DNA of 64,000 nt from Vombatus ursinus (GCF_900497805.2 NW_020954681.1:4072073-4136072); one strand, 5' to 3'; numbered from the stretch's first letter, positions 19,661 to 31,053 are shown. Notes: generated from the sequence alone by a model not told the origin. Numbers and translations: made by a program.

Positions 19661-20033
19661 AGGAAGAAAAACAAAAAGGCAGGAGGAGACTTTTAAGAGC
19701 TGATCACTGGATGAAGCAGGAAATGGTACCAAATTGAACTTAAAAACCCTTTAACACATATCAGCTTTGTTCGGCTTGCATTCCTCCTATAATTTGGGCA
19801 AGACGATGTCTTCCACCCAAGGCAACTGAACTGCCTCTTTAAGAAAAGACAGGCAGATCAGTGCAAATGAGGTTTGGCCTCTCAGCACTCCATGGCGTGT
19901 GACCATCAGGCAGTCTGGCACAGAAGTCCCCTACACAAATTGGCCACAAGAACTACCAACGAGAAAGACGGAGGATTAAGGAATGAGGATCCTCTGTCTA
20001 GCAGCAATGGAAGGCAGGATACCCTTTAGTATG

Positions 20034-20082
20034 TCCTAAAGTAACAGCTCTTATTTTGTGGTGTGGTTTTGTGACAAAGCAT
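20034..20082 (-). repeat. Right arm of the 1.6-kb-spaced inverted repeat
   Basis: ACAGCTCTTATTTTGTGGTG pairs with the left arm at 18478-18525. The two arms enclose the 19.2-19.5 kb hairpin near their midpoint. Confidence 0.85.
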
Positions 20083-20784
20083 TTAAAAAAAAAAAAGATT
20101 GCATTTTGCAGTGCAAAGAACGCCACATGGATGCCTTTCTGTCACTGCAGGGTAACTTGTATAGGTAGACACTCCACGCTAGTCTCTTTCCCAGAAGAGA
20201 AGGGTAAACATACTAGAGCAATAACTCTATAGTCTCCAGCTTTTCAGGGAGAATGACATGTGCCTTGAAAGAATATAAGAGAGTTCATTGCCCCTACTGT
20301 GGCCTCAACTTTGCTCCCTTCAAAATCTTGACCCTAGGGACAGGCAACAACTCAGCTTCAGTACTAGATATAAAGCTCTTTCTATAGAATGGGGAACTGA
20401 ATCCTCTGAAGGGGAAAAAATTTCCTGAACTCGAAGGAATGATGATACAGATCCATAGGTGACATCAAGAAAGAGATCATTCAGTAAAAGTGAGAAGAAG
20501 AAAAACTGAGTAACAGTGGTTGGTGAGTCCCTGCTGAAGGGTACAAGAGATACTACCAATACCTGGAAGAAGCTAGGCCACTCAGCTCTGAAATTCATGG
20601 GGTCAAGCATGCCACTGAAAGGGTGCCCCTCACAAAGAACCACCACTTTCTACCTCTCGGAAAAGGCATGCCAATGGATTATTCTAGCGTCACTCTTACC
20701 ATCCCTGTGACTTCCCTAACGGAAACACATTTTCTTGGCCATCACTCCCCAAAATGAGGATTTCACACTAGGGGAGTTGTAAAG
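20083..20784. other. About 700 bases with no gene
   Basis: No repeat recognised beyond an A run at 20083-20097. The frames are under 110 codons and overlap on both strands. Confidence 0.35.
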
Positions 20785-20952
20785 CGGGCAGCTAAGTGGT
20801 GCAGTGGATAGAATGTCAGACCTGGAGTCAGAAAGACTGATCTGCATGAGTTCAAGTCTGGCCTCAGACACTTACTAGACATGTGACCCTGGGCAAGTCA
20901 CTTCACCCTGTTTGTCTCAGTTTCCTTATCTGTAAATGGGGATCATAATAAC
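20785..20952 (+). mobile_element. Marsupial SINE/CORE-SINE
   Basis: GGGCAGCTAAGTGGTGCAGT head, GGCAAGTCACTTCACCC, TCCTTATCTGTAAATGGGG. A MIR-like tail (GTTGTGAGGTTCAATTGACA) appears at 21487, beyond an L3 fragment, so the two may have been one element. Confidence 0.8.
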
Positions 20953-21415
20953 ACCTAACTGGACAGACTACATCTGGAATACTGGGTTCAGTACTAGACA
21001 TCACATTTTAGGAAGAACATTGCCATGCCAGAGAACATCTAAAGAAGGATGACCAGAATCCGAGAGGCCATAAAACCACACTATAGGATGACAGTTGATG
21101 ATACTGGGGATATTTAGCCTGGAGAAGAGAAGATTGCCCCTAAGGAAAGAACTAGGAGCAATGGGTGAAAATTCTAGAAGAGATTTAGGCATGTTGTAAG
21201 AGAAAAAAAACCTCACTAACAATTAGTACTATCTCAAAGTGTAATGGCCTTTAGAAAGAGTGGGTTCCCCTACATTGGAGATTTTCAAAGAAGGCTGGAT
21301 GACCTGCCTTCATCCAGCCTTGGAGAAGATCTTGAGGGGATTCCTACATGTCATACATTAAATGACCTTTATGGTCTCTTCCAAATCTAAAAATCTCTTT
21401 TGTTTCTGTGATTTA
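20953..21415 (+). mobile_element. L3/CR1-type LINE 3' fragment
   Basis: CTACATCTGGAATACTGGGT, GGATATTTAGCCTGGAGAAG, TTGGAGATTTTCAAAGAAGG and CTTTATGGTCTCTTCCAAAT in L3/CR1 order to the 3' end. Confidence 0.75.
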
Positions 21416-21566
21416 GCCAAGGTTGCCCAGAAAGTAAGTGCCACCTCTGGAATTTAAAACAGTTCTCATGACTACCACATTACCTCTCTCCAAGGGTGTT
21501 GTGAGGTTCAATTGACATGATGGAGATAAAGCATGTTACAAATTTTAAAGTTTTATATTAATTCCT

Positions 21567-21599
21567 GTTATTATTATTATTACTATTAATTATTATTAT
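21567..21599 (+). repeat. (TTA)n microsatellite
   Basis: Imperfect TTA run, the usual end of a MIR-type tail. Confidence 0.85.
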
Positions 21600-22774
21600 C
21601 AGCTTGCAGCTACAAGGCTTCCATTCTGGTGATGACTTCATTCTCTGACCTTTCTACTGTATTTCTACTGTAAAAATGTATATACACACTTTTAAATTTT
21701 ATCTGTATTATAAACACTTTCAAAAGGATAAACACTTATATTAAATCAAGGCCTGCTTTGCAGCAGTGTGGATTTCTGAGGCATAATGCTCACAATGCAA
21801 ACTTGACAATCAGTTCTCTCAAGTCCCTTAAAGCTGGCTCCAGCACACCCCTGCCTCTTTCCCTAAGAGTATTTGAAGTCCACTTTGGGAAATCCCTCTT
21901 TTAACTTTAAAATTCATCTTTAATAGTTACTGTGGATTGAGGTCTCTAGCCAGTGAACTAATATGCCTTCAAATGAAGACTTTTCTGTTGATCTAAGTAC
22001 TTGGGAAACAAGGACTTCATTCACTAAAGTCCTCCAGTCTTTCTCAAAGGCTGTGCCAGAGGAGCACAAGTCCTGGCAGGTCTTCCCTAGAGAGCTAGAG
22101 GGGCTCTGTATAAGAACCACACATCTGTCATGTCATCTGGGGCTTGGCCTAGCTAAGTGCTTGGGGGCTCAACCTCAGAAGGTGTCCAAGCATTTTGTTC
22201 AGAGTAGTTCGTGAAGGCCATCCAGGAAGGGATAGAGGGACTGTCATCTGGGTGGCAGGAGTCCCCACACCAAGGAAATCCCATCACTATTGGGGTATTG
22301 CAGAAGTACAATAAGCACAGTCACTAAATTGCTTTGCCTTGTATGTCTGATTTAATGGGCTTATTTATGTAATAGATCATTTGCTTACAACTAGTTGATA
22401 ATTAATGCTGCTAGTTAGGTGAGAGAAAAATGCTATCATTATTATTATCTAAACATTCATATTCTACTTTTTAATTAAGAGCTAAAGGAGGCTGAAGAGA
22501 CCTTGCTAAAGAATCAAAAACTGATGTCTTCTGGCTTTCTGAAAACGAACAAGAAAACCATGTACCCACTGATTATAACTGTAACAACGTTAAAACCCAA
22601 GACCGCATATTAACAAGGAACAAAAGAGAATTTGGAGGAATGTAAAAGTTCAGAGTTTAATATTCACTGGGTTCTCTTTTTTCCCTATCTCCTAATTAAA
22701 AAATAAAACTTTACTAGAAAAAAAAATCTCTCCACACATTAATGGTAATTAAAAGATCAGCATGCATATCAGCA
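21600..22774. other. About 1.2 kb with no gene; AT-rich core at 22330-22480
   Basis: No clear repeat. The 22330-22480 part contains GATAATTAATGCTGC and TTTTTAATTAAGAGC and could be regulatory. Confidence 0.3.
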
Positions 22775-22978
22775 AGACATAGTGGAAAGCATGCTAAGCC
22801 TAAACTCAGATCAGAGAGGCCACCTCTGCCACTTACTAGTTCTATGACTAATGGACAAGCCATCTAATCTCTCAGGGCCTCAGTTTTCTTATCTGTAAAA
22901 TGAGGATAATAATATTTCCTACCTCATGTTGTTGTAAATATGTCATTCGTCATAAAGCATTATATAAATGTTAGGTTT
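22775..22978 (+). mobile_element. MIR CORE-SINE
   Basis: CACCTCTGCCACTTACTAG, CAGTTTTCTTATCTGTAAAA, GAGGATAATAATATTTCC and AAAGCATTATATAAATGTTA. Confidence 0.8.
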
Positions 22979-23488
22979 TTTCATACTTGTTCAATAGCTC
23001 TTGGACTTCATTAATGTGATTCCTTCCACCAACAAAGGTCAAAGTTGCCTTAGTAGATGGTCTGCTTGACTAGGAATGGCCAAAAATGTTCATCCACTAG
23101 TGGCCAACCTCCCAGGCATAAGCTTTCCCAAACTTAGTCTGTCCCTTGGACTTTGCAAAGTTCATTACTAGGCCCATATGTGAATTGTTACCATCTTGGT
23201 AGATCCTGATATAGCCTGTGTTTTTCTAGCATCACTTTTAAGAACCTGAGGTCACCTCTGTTCCATGATGAAATACTGGAGGAGGATGCCAGTGGGAAGA
23301 TTATTATGTAATTCCACATTGGTCCATATGCCCATAATCTAGAGTGTGGAGGTATGTGTATATGGGGAGGGCACAAATAGGTTAGACCCTAAAGAACAGG
23401 AGAAATTTAGAGATTTAAAGCAACATATACTGCGATAGAACCAAGGTATATCTGTTTTGGTTTGTGTCCTGGAGACAAAGGATACAGA

Positions 23489-23494
<6 letters not shown>
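22979..23494. other. No gene seen
   Basis: About 500 bases of apparently unique DNA up to the CA repeat. Confidence 0.35.

Positions 23495-23527
<33 letters not shown>
23495..23527 (+). repeat. (AC)n microsatellite
   Basis: Uninterrupted AC run. Confidence 0.97.
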
Positions 23528-23532
<5 letters not shown>

Positions 23533-23844
23533 GTTCAGAGCTTGGTTACACTTGACTTGGTTTCATGTGACTGGGCAAGATTATTTCTGGGAATTGATCC
23601 AACACTGATGTTACTCCAGCTGACAACACTGCTAACAGCATGCTCATTTTTATCGTTGTGTTATTGTTAATAAACCTTGATTCAGTACCTCCTCTAAGCC
23701 TACTGCCATGCTGAATCCTGTGATAGACACTATAGAAATACATGATATCTTTGAGGAGCTTATAATCTCTTTTTTTTTTCCGGGAGGGGGGTGAGGACTA
23801 AGAGATATCTCTATAACTTGGCTCATGTGTCCATTTCTCTCCAC

Positions 23845-24490
23845 TATCTTCCTTCAGGCCCCCTTTACCTCTGGCCTCAACTAATACAACAGCTTCCTAA
23901 TGAAGTTCCCGACATCTAGCCTCCCTGTGTCCAGTTTCTCCCCTCTCCAATCCACTCTCCACACAGCTGATGAGATCAGTCCTAAAGTTCTGGTATGATC
24001 ACATTTCTCCCATACTCAAGAATCTTCAGGGGATGGATAAAATGCTTCTAGGATAAAATGTAAACTTCTTGGCCCTTCGAAATCTGAATCAAGCCTACCT
24101 TTCCAGGCTTATTTTCAATATTCTCCTTCAAGCAATCTATACTTCAACCAAAGCTGGCCTACCTGCTGTTCTAGGGCCATTCTCCTGCCTCCATGTCTTC
24201 ACATAGGGTGCCCCCGTTCCTTAAATCCTTCCACCTCTTGAAATCCCTAGTTTGCTTCCAGTCTCAGTCAGTACAAGAGCTCCCCTCATCTCCCTAGCTG
24301 TCACTTCCCTCATATACAGCTACTTCATATGTACTTGGCACATTTACATGTTTGCAAATATGGTGTCCTATCAGTAAAATCAAAGATCTCCAGGGACTGA
24401 GACTGGATCATTTCTCTCTGTGTGTCCCTAGCTTTTGACAGAGTACCTTTTCCTACAGCAGGCACAACATAAATGCTTGTTTGAATTAAA
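23845..24490 (+). mobile_element. L2-type LINE 3' fragment reaching the 3' end
   Basis: CAATCCACTCTCCACACAGC, AAATGTAAACTTCTTGGCCC, TCACATAGGGTGCCCCCGTTC and the terminal CATAAATGCTTGTTTGAATT. Confidence 0.8.
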
Positions 24491-24519
24491 TACTAGACAA
24501 ATAAATTATACCCGAGAGT

Positions 24520-24850
24520 TACTCTTTACTGGCTGTACACTCAGTCCTGGAAGAGAGAGAGGTTAGATAAGCTGACATGGTCCTTGCTTCAGTGAGCTCA
24601 CAGTCTAGAGAGGAAAAAGATACATTTGCTAGTAAGTCCACTGGACAGGGATAGAACAAAGTGCTATATGAGGGTCATGGGGGTCAGGAAAGGCTTCATG
24701 GAGGAGGTGGCAAGAGATCAATTTAAACTGGAGAAATGGTAGAAGGCTTCATGGAGGAGATATGGCTTAGAGGATGGCTAGGGTTTATTTAGAAGAGCAA
24801 AGAGGAAGGTGAGGCCGAGGCATATCATGTGTAATGAGAGAGGCAGAAAT
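24520..24850 (-). mobile_element. L2-type LINE 3' fragment, antisense
   Basis: GAGCTCACAGTCTAGAGAGG, GGAAAGGCTTCATGGAGGAG and AAGAGGAAGGTGAGGC in antisense L2 order. The CTTCATGGAGGAG phrase occurs twice. Confidence 0.65.
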
Positions 24851-25054
24851 TAGTCCTACTAATTCTAGTCCTAGAATCCTACCAAAACGCCTCATTGTGG
24901 CATGGAGGCGGCTCTAGGCTCTTGGATGCTATTAAGCCAGTGGAACACAAACTCTAACAGGACCTTCCAAGTTGGAAAGACTTCAAGTAAAAGTTAGTCA
25001 GGAGATTACCATACTGTGGCAGAAGGTTTATGCTGGGAAACTATAGCGGACAAG

Positions 25055-25370
25055 GCAGGATGGTTTAGTGGAAGAAGCACTGGACTGGAAGTCAGAAGAC
25101 CTCCCTGCTAGCCCTGGCGATGTGACCTGGGAGTAGTTGTTTCTATGAACCTCGATTTTCTCTCCTCTAAAATGAGAGTAAGAAAAGCATAGATCTAGAA
25201 GTGAAAGGGACTTCTATGGCCAGATAGGTCAAATGTCTAATTCTGAAGATGAAAAAAGTGAAACACAGAAGAGTAAATGGACTTGTAGAGGTAGTCAGTG
25301 TCAGAGGCAGGATTTGAACCCAGGTCCTCCATCTTCGGAGCCAAAGCTTTTGTTCAGCATACCTCATTGC
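25055..25370. mobile_element. Two CORE-SINE fragments back to back
   Basis: Plus-strand head at 25060-25190 (GCACTGGACTGGAAGTCAGA) followed by an antisense THER1 at 25190-25365 (CATAGATCTAGAAGTGAAAG, GATTTGAACCCAGGTCC). Confidence 0.7.
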
Positions 25371-25562
25371 ATTGGTCCACATCATACGTTATCTTCTTTA
25401 CTGGGTAGTCATGAAGCTCAAACAAGATAATGTATATGAGAATGTTTTATGCTGCAAGCACCATAATTGTTTGGAAATAGTTCTTTACCATGATTTTAGG
25501 ACTTCTTTTTCTAAATGCAAGACATGCCCCTATTTTGGGTACCACCTTAATGTTCACAATGA

Positions 25563-25713
25563 AGATTTTCTAGGCTGGATCACAGTCAATGCCTACTCAC
25601 TGACATACAGGGCCAAGAATGACAGAAATGAGAAAGGGAAACCAGTTTCCTGGGTAAGGGTAGTAAAATCATAATCACAAAAGCCATGAATATATGCGTG
25701 TATAATTTTTTTA
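25563..25713 (-). repeat. 150-bp segment shared with 38795-38948 in opposite orientation
   Basis: Six or so differences over about 150 bases (near 96% by eye). Contains GACTGTGATCCAGCCTAG in the minus direction. Outside the segment the two loci are unrelated. The other copy lies in the 3' part of an L1, so this may be an L1 3'-UTR piece, but it has no A tail here. Confidence 0.85.
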
Positions 25714-26767
25714 AAAGGTTAGTAGTAGCTTGAAAAGCAGTGGAGTGGAGTAGAGCACGTGGAGTGCTGGACTGCCTTGGTGCCAAGAGGATTGCCAAAA
25801 GCCTTGCGTCCTGCCTTGGGGCAATCCAAAAGCTGTCTGTCCTGCCTTTGATGCCTCCAAACTTTCAAACCTGGGATGTCAACTGTGAGAACCTCAAGAA
25901 GCTTGAGAATCTGGATTAAGAGCACCAAAATTTCCCCCACTGATGAAATCATGAGTCTTTGACATAGTCATTTGTATTACATGATAGTAAAGCAACTTTC
26001 TGATATATTTCAAAAACTGCCTCTGCCAAGATCCTACAACAATGACCTGCTCAGAATTGTGTGGAGACAATCCTGGGAAAGGCTAAATTAGTGGAGTACA
26101 GGCTCTAACAGGTTCTTCCAAAATGAAAAGGCCTCAGGAATGGGCCTGGCGAGTGAATGTATGTCTGATGTCCCCTGACCACCCTAGCTACATTCACAGA
26201 GCCTCTTCATCAGTAGCTTGGCCACCAGGTGATGACTTTTTTTTGGCCATAACAACTCATGAAGACCATCTACTGAAGCCTTAGAGGAGTTGCAATCTAC
26301 AAGTGAAAGAATTAACCACAGTAAGGAAATCACAGATCCTTAAAGTGCAAGAAATCTGCAGAACTATACACAAGTGATCTCAAAGTAAATATTTTATTTG
26401 AAGTGTTATATGTTTTGTTCAATCTTCTGTGCTCCAGAAGAATACCTAAAGAATAGATGGGTAAGTATATCAAAATAACTTACCAAGTGCTGTAAATCCA
26501 ATGGTTTAATCTTGAATTAGGAATTTTAATAATAGTGTCTTAATAAAAATTTAAATATATGTGCAAAAGCTCCTTATATTCATTTTAGCTTAAAAAGTGA
26601 ATTTCATAGTCTTTTCCTGGAAATCATAACAGATTTAAGAACCCAGGGGGATTATTAAAAATTAAGGAGTAGAAGAAATATGTTTTCCAATTATTGTTAA
26701 TATTAAAATCTTCTCAAGTTAATTGACAGAAAACCCATCATTTAAAATGTTATAGTTTCATGGAAGT
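25714..26767. other. About 1 kb with no gene; AT-rich from 26370
   Basis: 26180-26290 contains CTCATGAAGACCATCTACTG, related to 35290-35395 (an unnamed dispersed repeat). The rest is apparently unique. Confidence 0.3.
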
Positions 26768-26885
26768 AGCTTTGGCTCCCCAGCTGGTTAGTTCACTTGT
26801 AGAGCACAAGGCCCAAATGGTAGCCATGATCCCTACAAGGGCCAGCTGGTTTGCTCTGTGGCCACAGGTGGCATCGCCAACCCTG
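26768..26885 (+). mobile_element. tRNA-Ile-like SINE head, degraded
   Basis: GGCTCCCCAGCTGGTTAGTT through ATGATCCCTACAAGGGCCAG has the order of a tRNA-Ile body: A box, variable part, degraded B box, and matching GGC/GCC ends. Anticodon stem and T loop are too damaged for a gene, so this is a MamSINE1-like remnant or tRNA pseudogene. Confidence 0.45.
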
Positions 26886-27120
26886 CTTTGTTATTTCTCA
26901 GATTTTCTCCTTTTTGGTCTCTCTATCTCAAGCCTGTCCCCATTCCAATATATCTTCTACACAGCTGCCAAAGTGATTTTCCTGAAGTGCACTTCTCAAC
27001 ATAACACACTCCTCTCCTCTTCCTCCCTTAATAAACTCCACTGGCTTCCTAGAGTTTCTAGGTTCTGTTTGCCATTTCAATCTCTTTACAGCTTGCCTCC
27101 ACCTATCTCTCCAGTCTTTT
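26886..27120 (+). mobile_element. L2-type LINE 3' fragment
   Basis: CTTCTACACAGCTGCCAAAG, TGATTTTCCTGAAGTGCAC, AATAAACTCCACTGGCTTCC. Confidence 0.75.
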
Positions 27121-27560
27121 TATAATGGGTCATTATATTAGGCTGTCTCCATTACAAAATGAATACAAAATCCAAAGAACAAAAGGCCATATTCCATTAT
27201 GTTCCGATAGTGTATTTGAGTTTCCAAAACATTCTTACATCCGATATTTCATTTGGTTCTCTCAACAAACCTGTGAAGTAAGCCAGCTAGGGATCCCAGC
27301 TCTGCCACTTGGGCAAGTCACATAAGCCACTCATGTTCTCCATTTGCAAGAGAATGTCATTGGATGAAACGTCCTCTAAGCTCCCTTCCAGTTCTAGATG
27401 CTATGTTGATTATTGTCTCCATTTTATGGATATGGAAATAGAGATGCAAAGACGAGAAAAGACTTATTCAAGATCACACAGTTAGCAATGGGTGGAAGAA
27501 AGTATTGGAGCCTAAGTCTCCTGCCTTTAAGTTCATTACTCTTTCCACTATATCACGCTC
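27121..27560. mobile_element. MIR/THER fragments on both strands
   Basis: Plus: CTCTGCCACTTGGGCAAGTC and GCTCCCTTCCAGTTCTAGATG (27295-27410). Minus: TGTCTCCATTTTATGGATATG, GATCACACAGTTAGCAATGG (27410-27560). Confidence 0.6.
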
Positions 27561-27703
27561 CCTTCCTCCCTCCCTTTTAAGATTGGAAAGTATTGTTTAA
27601 TCTGTATGAAAGTAACTTTATCTATAAACATTACAGGCTGTGCTACCATTTTCTGAGGTGTTATAACCAGAGGTTTTTAAAAATGCCTTTGAAAAGTGAT
27701 GAT

Positions 27704-27780
27704 CGTGTGTGAGTGTGTGTGTGTGTGTGTGTATGTGCGTGCGCATGCACACATGTGTGCGCGAGGGCTCGTATGTGCGC
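27704..27780 (+). repeat. (GT)n passing into alternating GC/GT/CA sequence
   Basis: A GT run is followed by GTGCGTGCGCATGCACACAT and TGTGTGCGCG: about 70 bases of nearly strict purine-pyrimidine alternation. The Cys-Val and His-Thr frames are artefacts. Confidence 0.9.
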
Positions 27781-27909
27781 AACGGCTCCTGTGTGTTTGC
27801 CGGGGTTGTGGAACTCAAAGTCAACAAACAGAGCTTTCCACTGCAGCATCCTTCTCCCTAGGATTCAGGGCTCTAATCCATTTTGTGTATGTTGATTTTT
27901 CATATTAAA

Positions 27910-28490
27910 GTATTTCAGTAGTCAGCCCATTTCTGTTTCTTTCCCTGCTGACATCCATAGCAACAGCTACTTCTTTAGAGCTAAAATAAGTTTGATATGA
28001 GATCCTCAACTGGAGTTTTGACAGGTAGGTAAGAAAAACAGATCAGTGAGTATATTACACCCACTAGCCTATAAAATAATCATTTTTTTATAAAAATCAT
28101 TGCATTTTTTAACAGGCTTGTCCTCAATATTAGTATTCCAGAAAGGTATCTCAATGGACAGTTAGCCTGCCTTATCCAGATGACATCGATGTTTGAGACT
28201 CATGAACTGGCCTCCTGTTATTGGGCATGTCTAGAGCATGTCCTCTACCCCACCCCGCAATGACTATGGCCTGCTGTCAGAGGCTTCCAAATTGCACCAT
28301 GGCTACTAGACTAGAGGAAAGGCAAGGGACCGCTCAAGTGATGGTACAGCTGGATCTGGAATAAATCACTCTTCATCCCTGGATCTTTCTCTGGGATAAT
28401 ACCACCCCGTTGCTACTTTGCCGCTTCCCTAGCCCTAGCCAGAAACAGCTAATACAACTCCCTAAGCCTATTCTCCCAGGGCAATACCAA
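27910..28490. other. No gene seen
   Basis: About 580 bases of apparently unique sequence. Confidence 0.35.
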
Positions 28491-28910
28491 GAATAATGAT
28501 AATAACAACTTAAATTTCAATAGCCCTTTATGAGTTAGCATCTCACAATAATCCTCTGAGGAAAGTAGTGCAAGTATGATTGTTTTGTTTTTTAGTTGTT
28601 TTCAGTTGTGTCTGACTCTTCGTGACCCGTTTTGGGGTTCTCTTGGCAAAGACACTGGAGTAGTTTGTCATTTCCTTCTCCAGCTCATTTTACAGATGAG
28701 GAAACTGAAACAAACGGAGTTAAGTGACTTGCCCAGGGTCACACAGCTACTAAGTATCAGAGGCTGGATTTGAACTAGGTCTTTCTGACTCTAGGCCCAG
28801 CACTGTATTCACAGTGCCACCTAGCTGCTAGTATTATTAGCCCCATTTTAAAGATGAGGAAATTAAGGCTCAGCAAAATTATGACAGAGAAGGCTTTGAA
28901 CCTAGATCAT
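28491..28910 (-). mobile_element. MIR, antisense, split by a SINE
   Basis: AATAGCCCTTTATGAGTTAG and CACAATAATCCTCTGAGG before the insert; TTATTAGCCCCATTTTAAAG and GAGGAAATTAAGGCTCAGC after it. Confidence 0.75.
28580..28829 (-). mobile_element. Marsupial SINE with BovB/RTE-like tail, antisense
   Basis: GTTTTCAGTTGTGTCTGACTC tail, TCATTTCCTTCTCCAGCTCA, GGGTCACACAGCTACTAAG, CAGTGCCACCTAGCTGC head. The flanking duplication is only approximate (AGTATGATTG against AGTATTATTA). Confidence 0.85.
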
Positions 28911-29225
28911 AGAATCCTAGAATATCTGGGGGGGAGGGGAAGGGGCCTCAGAGGTCACCTACTCCAACCTGTACCTTAGCAAGAATGCTGTCTGCAGCAT
29001 CCCCGCTAAATAGCCATCAAATGTTTGCCCTAAGAGCTCTAGTGAAGGGAAATCTAAGACAGTACATTCCACTTTGGCATAGATTTTACAGGTACAAATT
29101 CCTACCAGTCACCTCCTCCCTGCCCTCCCCGCCCTACCCCCCCCCCAATATAGTGAAGCAAAATCTGCCTCTCTGCAGCTCCACTATTGCTCCTGACTCC
29201 CATTCAGGGACTTTTCATGTTACAA
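28911..29225 (-). mobile_element. L3/CR1-type LINE fragment, antisense
   Basis: ATAGAATCCTAGAATATCTG, TACATTCCACTTTGGCATAG, AATCTGCCTCTCTGCAGCTC in L3/CR1 antisense order. Confidence 0.65.
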
Positions 29226-29369
29226 TGACAGATCCCTAGGTAGCTAGCTATCTGTCTTGGGATTCTACCTCCCCACCCCATCCCTCACCCCCAGCAATGT
29301 AAACAGTAGCAGCTTACCACACTTGAAATAGGGTTAGTACTGTCTCAACAGAACTACCACTGGCTAGTC

Positions 29370-29930
29370 TATCAAATCCAAGTGATTTTCCTAAAGTGCA
29401 GGTCTGATCGTATCACCCCCCCACAACACACACACACACACACACACACACCCCCAAGAACTCAGTAAACTCCAGTGGCTCCCTATTGCCTCCAGGATTT
29501 ATTTAAACCCCTTCACGAGCTGCTTCCTCTTCTTACACTTTACCTCCTTCCATGTACTCTACAATATAGTGAAGTTGACTTACTGGATGTTTCTCCATTT
29601 CTGTGTCTGCAGTGCCTGCCCTCCCATGCCTAGAATGTTCTCCTCAACTAGCCTTGGCCTCTTGGCCTCCCTGGCTTCCTTCCAGTTAGTTCAAATTCCA
29701 CCTTCTTTAGAAGGTCCTTCCCTCCTCAATCCCTCCCCCCATATACATGCTTTCCATCTGCACTGTATATGTCTTGTATGTACCTAGTTCTTTGACTATT
29801 GTCTCTACCATTACAATGGGAACTTTTTGAGGGCAGGGACCCCGTATTTGCCTTTCCCTTCATTCCCAGCACTTGGCACAATGCCCGACATGTAGTAAGC
29901 ACTTGAATGCTTATTGATTGTCATGAGCAG
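29370..29930 (+). mobile_element. L2-type LINE 3' end
   Basis: TGATTTTCCTAAAGTGCAGG, AGTAAACTCCAGTGGCTCCC, TTTGAGGGCAGGGACCCC, AGCACTTGGCACAATGCCC and AAGCACTTGAATGCTTATTG. Confidence 0.85.
29426..29451 (+). repeat. (AC)n microsatellite in L2
   Basis: Interrupts the L2 fragment without displacing it. Confidence 0.95.
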
Positions 29931-30325
29931 TGCCCTTCTGCAGAATCTTCCCTTCTAAACCCTGTAAGGAATTAATCAGCAGCCTCTCTGTGCCCAAGTT
30001 CCTTGATTGACCAGCTTATCAAATGTCTCCTCCTCGCCACCTCTTTACCCTGGACACAGACATCATTGCCCCATGTCTACACTTAATGTGCAGCTTCTAC
30101 TGATCCGGTTTTGACTGTGGACCCAAATGAGATAGGGCATCACTTAGAGTCACACGGAAGGATTCTTTTCTCAAGGGCACTGGCATAAAACTGTGAGGTT
30201 AAAGGGATGATCATGACAGTTTGTCTACAAAGATGATCTGATGGCCTTATTAATCTGGGGCAGAGTCTGTGGATAACCTCTTGAAATGATGGAAATATCT
30301 TGTTTATCTCTGCATTTCTATCAGT
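29931..30325. other. No gene seen
   Basis: About 400 bases with no recognised repeat. Confidence 0.35.
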
Positions 30326-30520
30326 ACTGATGGGAATCATGGAATTTAGAGCTGGAAGGACTCTTACATATCATTTCATCTACTCCTTCCTACTATATAG
30401 AGGGGAAAACTGAGTCCTAAAAAGGAGAAGTGCCTATTAATTAATATTAAAACTGAGAATAGAACCCAGGTAGTCCAATTGCTAAATCAAATGCTCTTTC
30501 CTCTATATTATGCTTCCAGG
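30326..30520 (-). mobile_element. THER1 CORE-SINE, antisense
   Basis: GGAATCATGGAATTTAGAGC, TGGAAGGACTCTTACATATC, GAGGGGAAAACTGAGTCC and GAACCCAGG. Confidence 0.75.
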
Positions 30521-30830
30521 CTCACTCCAACCCTAGCCTCCACCTCTGCCACAGGCATGCCCTGAGGGATAGGAGATGTTCTGGAAAATCTCAGCTCAGG
30601 CATATTCGTTCAGCAGAGCTGAACCTGGGCCAGTAGTTCATCAATAGTAAGTTCATTATGGATGTTGTACATGCCAGCACTTGGGACACACAGTCCTTGC
30701 AAGTGTAGTCTTGAATATACCAGATGTACCAGAGGGGGCGAACATGAGATCCGCTCCATTGGGAGCCCTCCCTAAATAGTAGGTGGCCCAGTAGAGTTCA
30801 AAGATCCAAGCTGCCATAGGTGGGATATCT

Positions 30831-31053
30831 CCCTGTGCACTCATTCACATAGAAACCCGGGGCACTAAGCTGTACATAAGGATCCCTGCTAACGTATATT
30901 GACTTAGAAAACCTCATATTAACATTATCTATGTTCGATTGTATTTTGTTTGGTTTGTGAAATATTTCCCAATTACATTTCATTCTGGTTCTGGCACACC
31001 AGGGAGTGCTGCGGGCAGCATGTGGCCCTTGGCCTGCTCATTTGAAACCTCTG
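30831..31053 (+). mobile_element. hAT MITE, CAGTGGTGTCAAAC family, copy 1
   Basis: TACATAAGGATCCCTGCTAA, ATTGACTTAGAAAACCTCAT, ATTAACATTATCTATGTTC and CCCAATTACATTTCATTCTG are shared with 34155-34353 and 39631-39821. The outer ends are degraded, and target duplications are not legible. Confidence 0.8.

Noticed and set aside
26768-26845. tRNA-Ile gene
   Set aside because: The acceptor ends pair, but B box and stems are badly damaged and SINE-like sequence follows; better called a SINE head or tRNA pseudogene.
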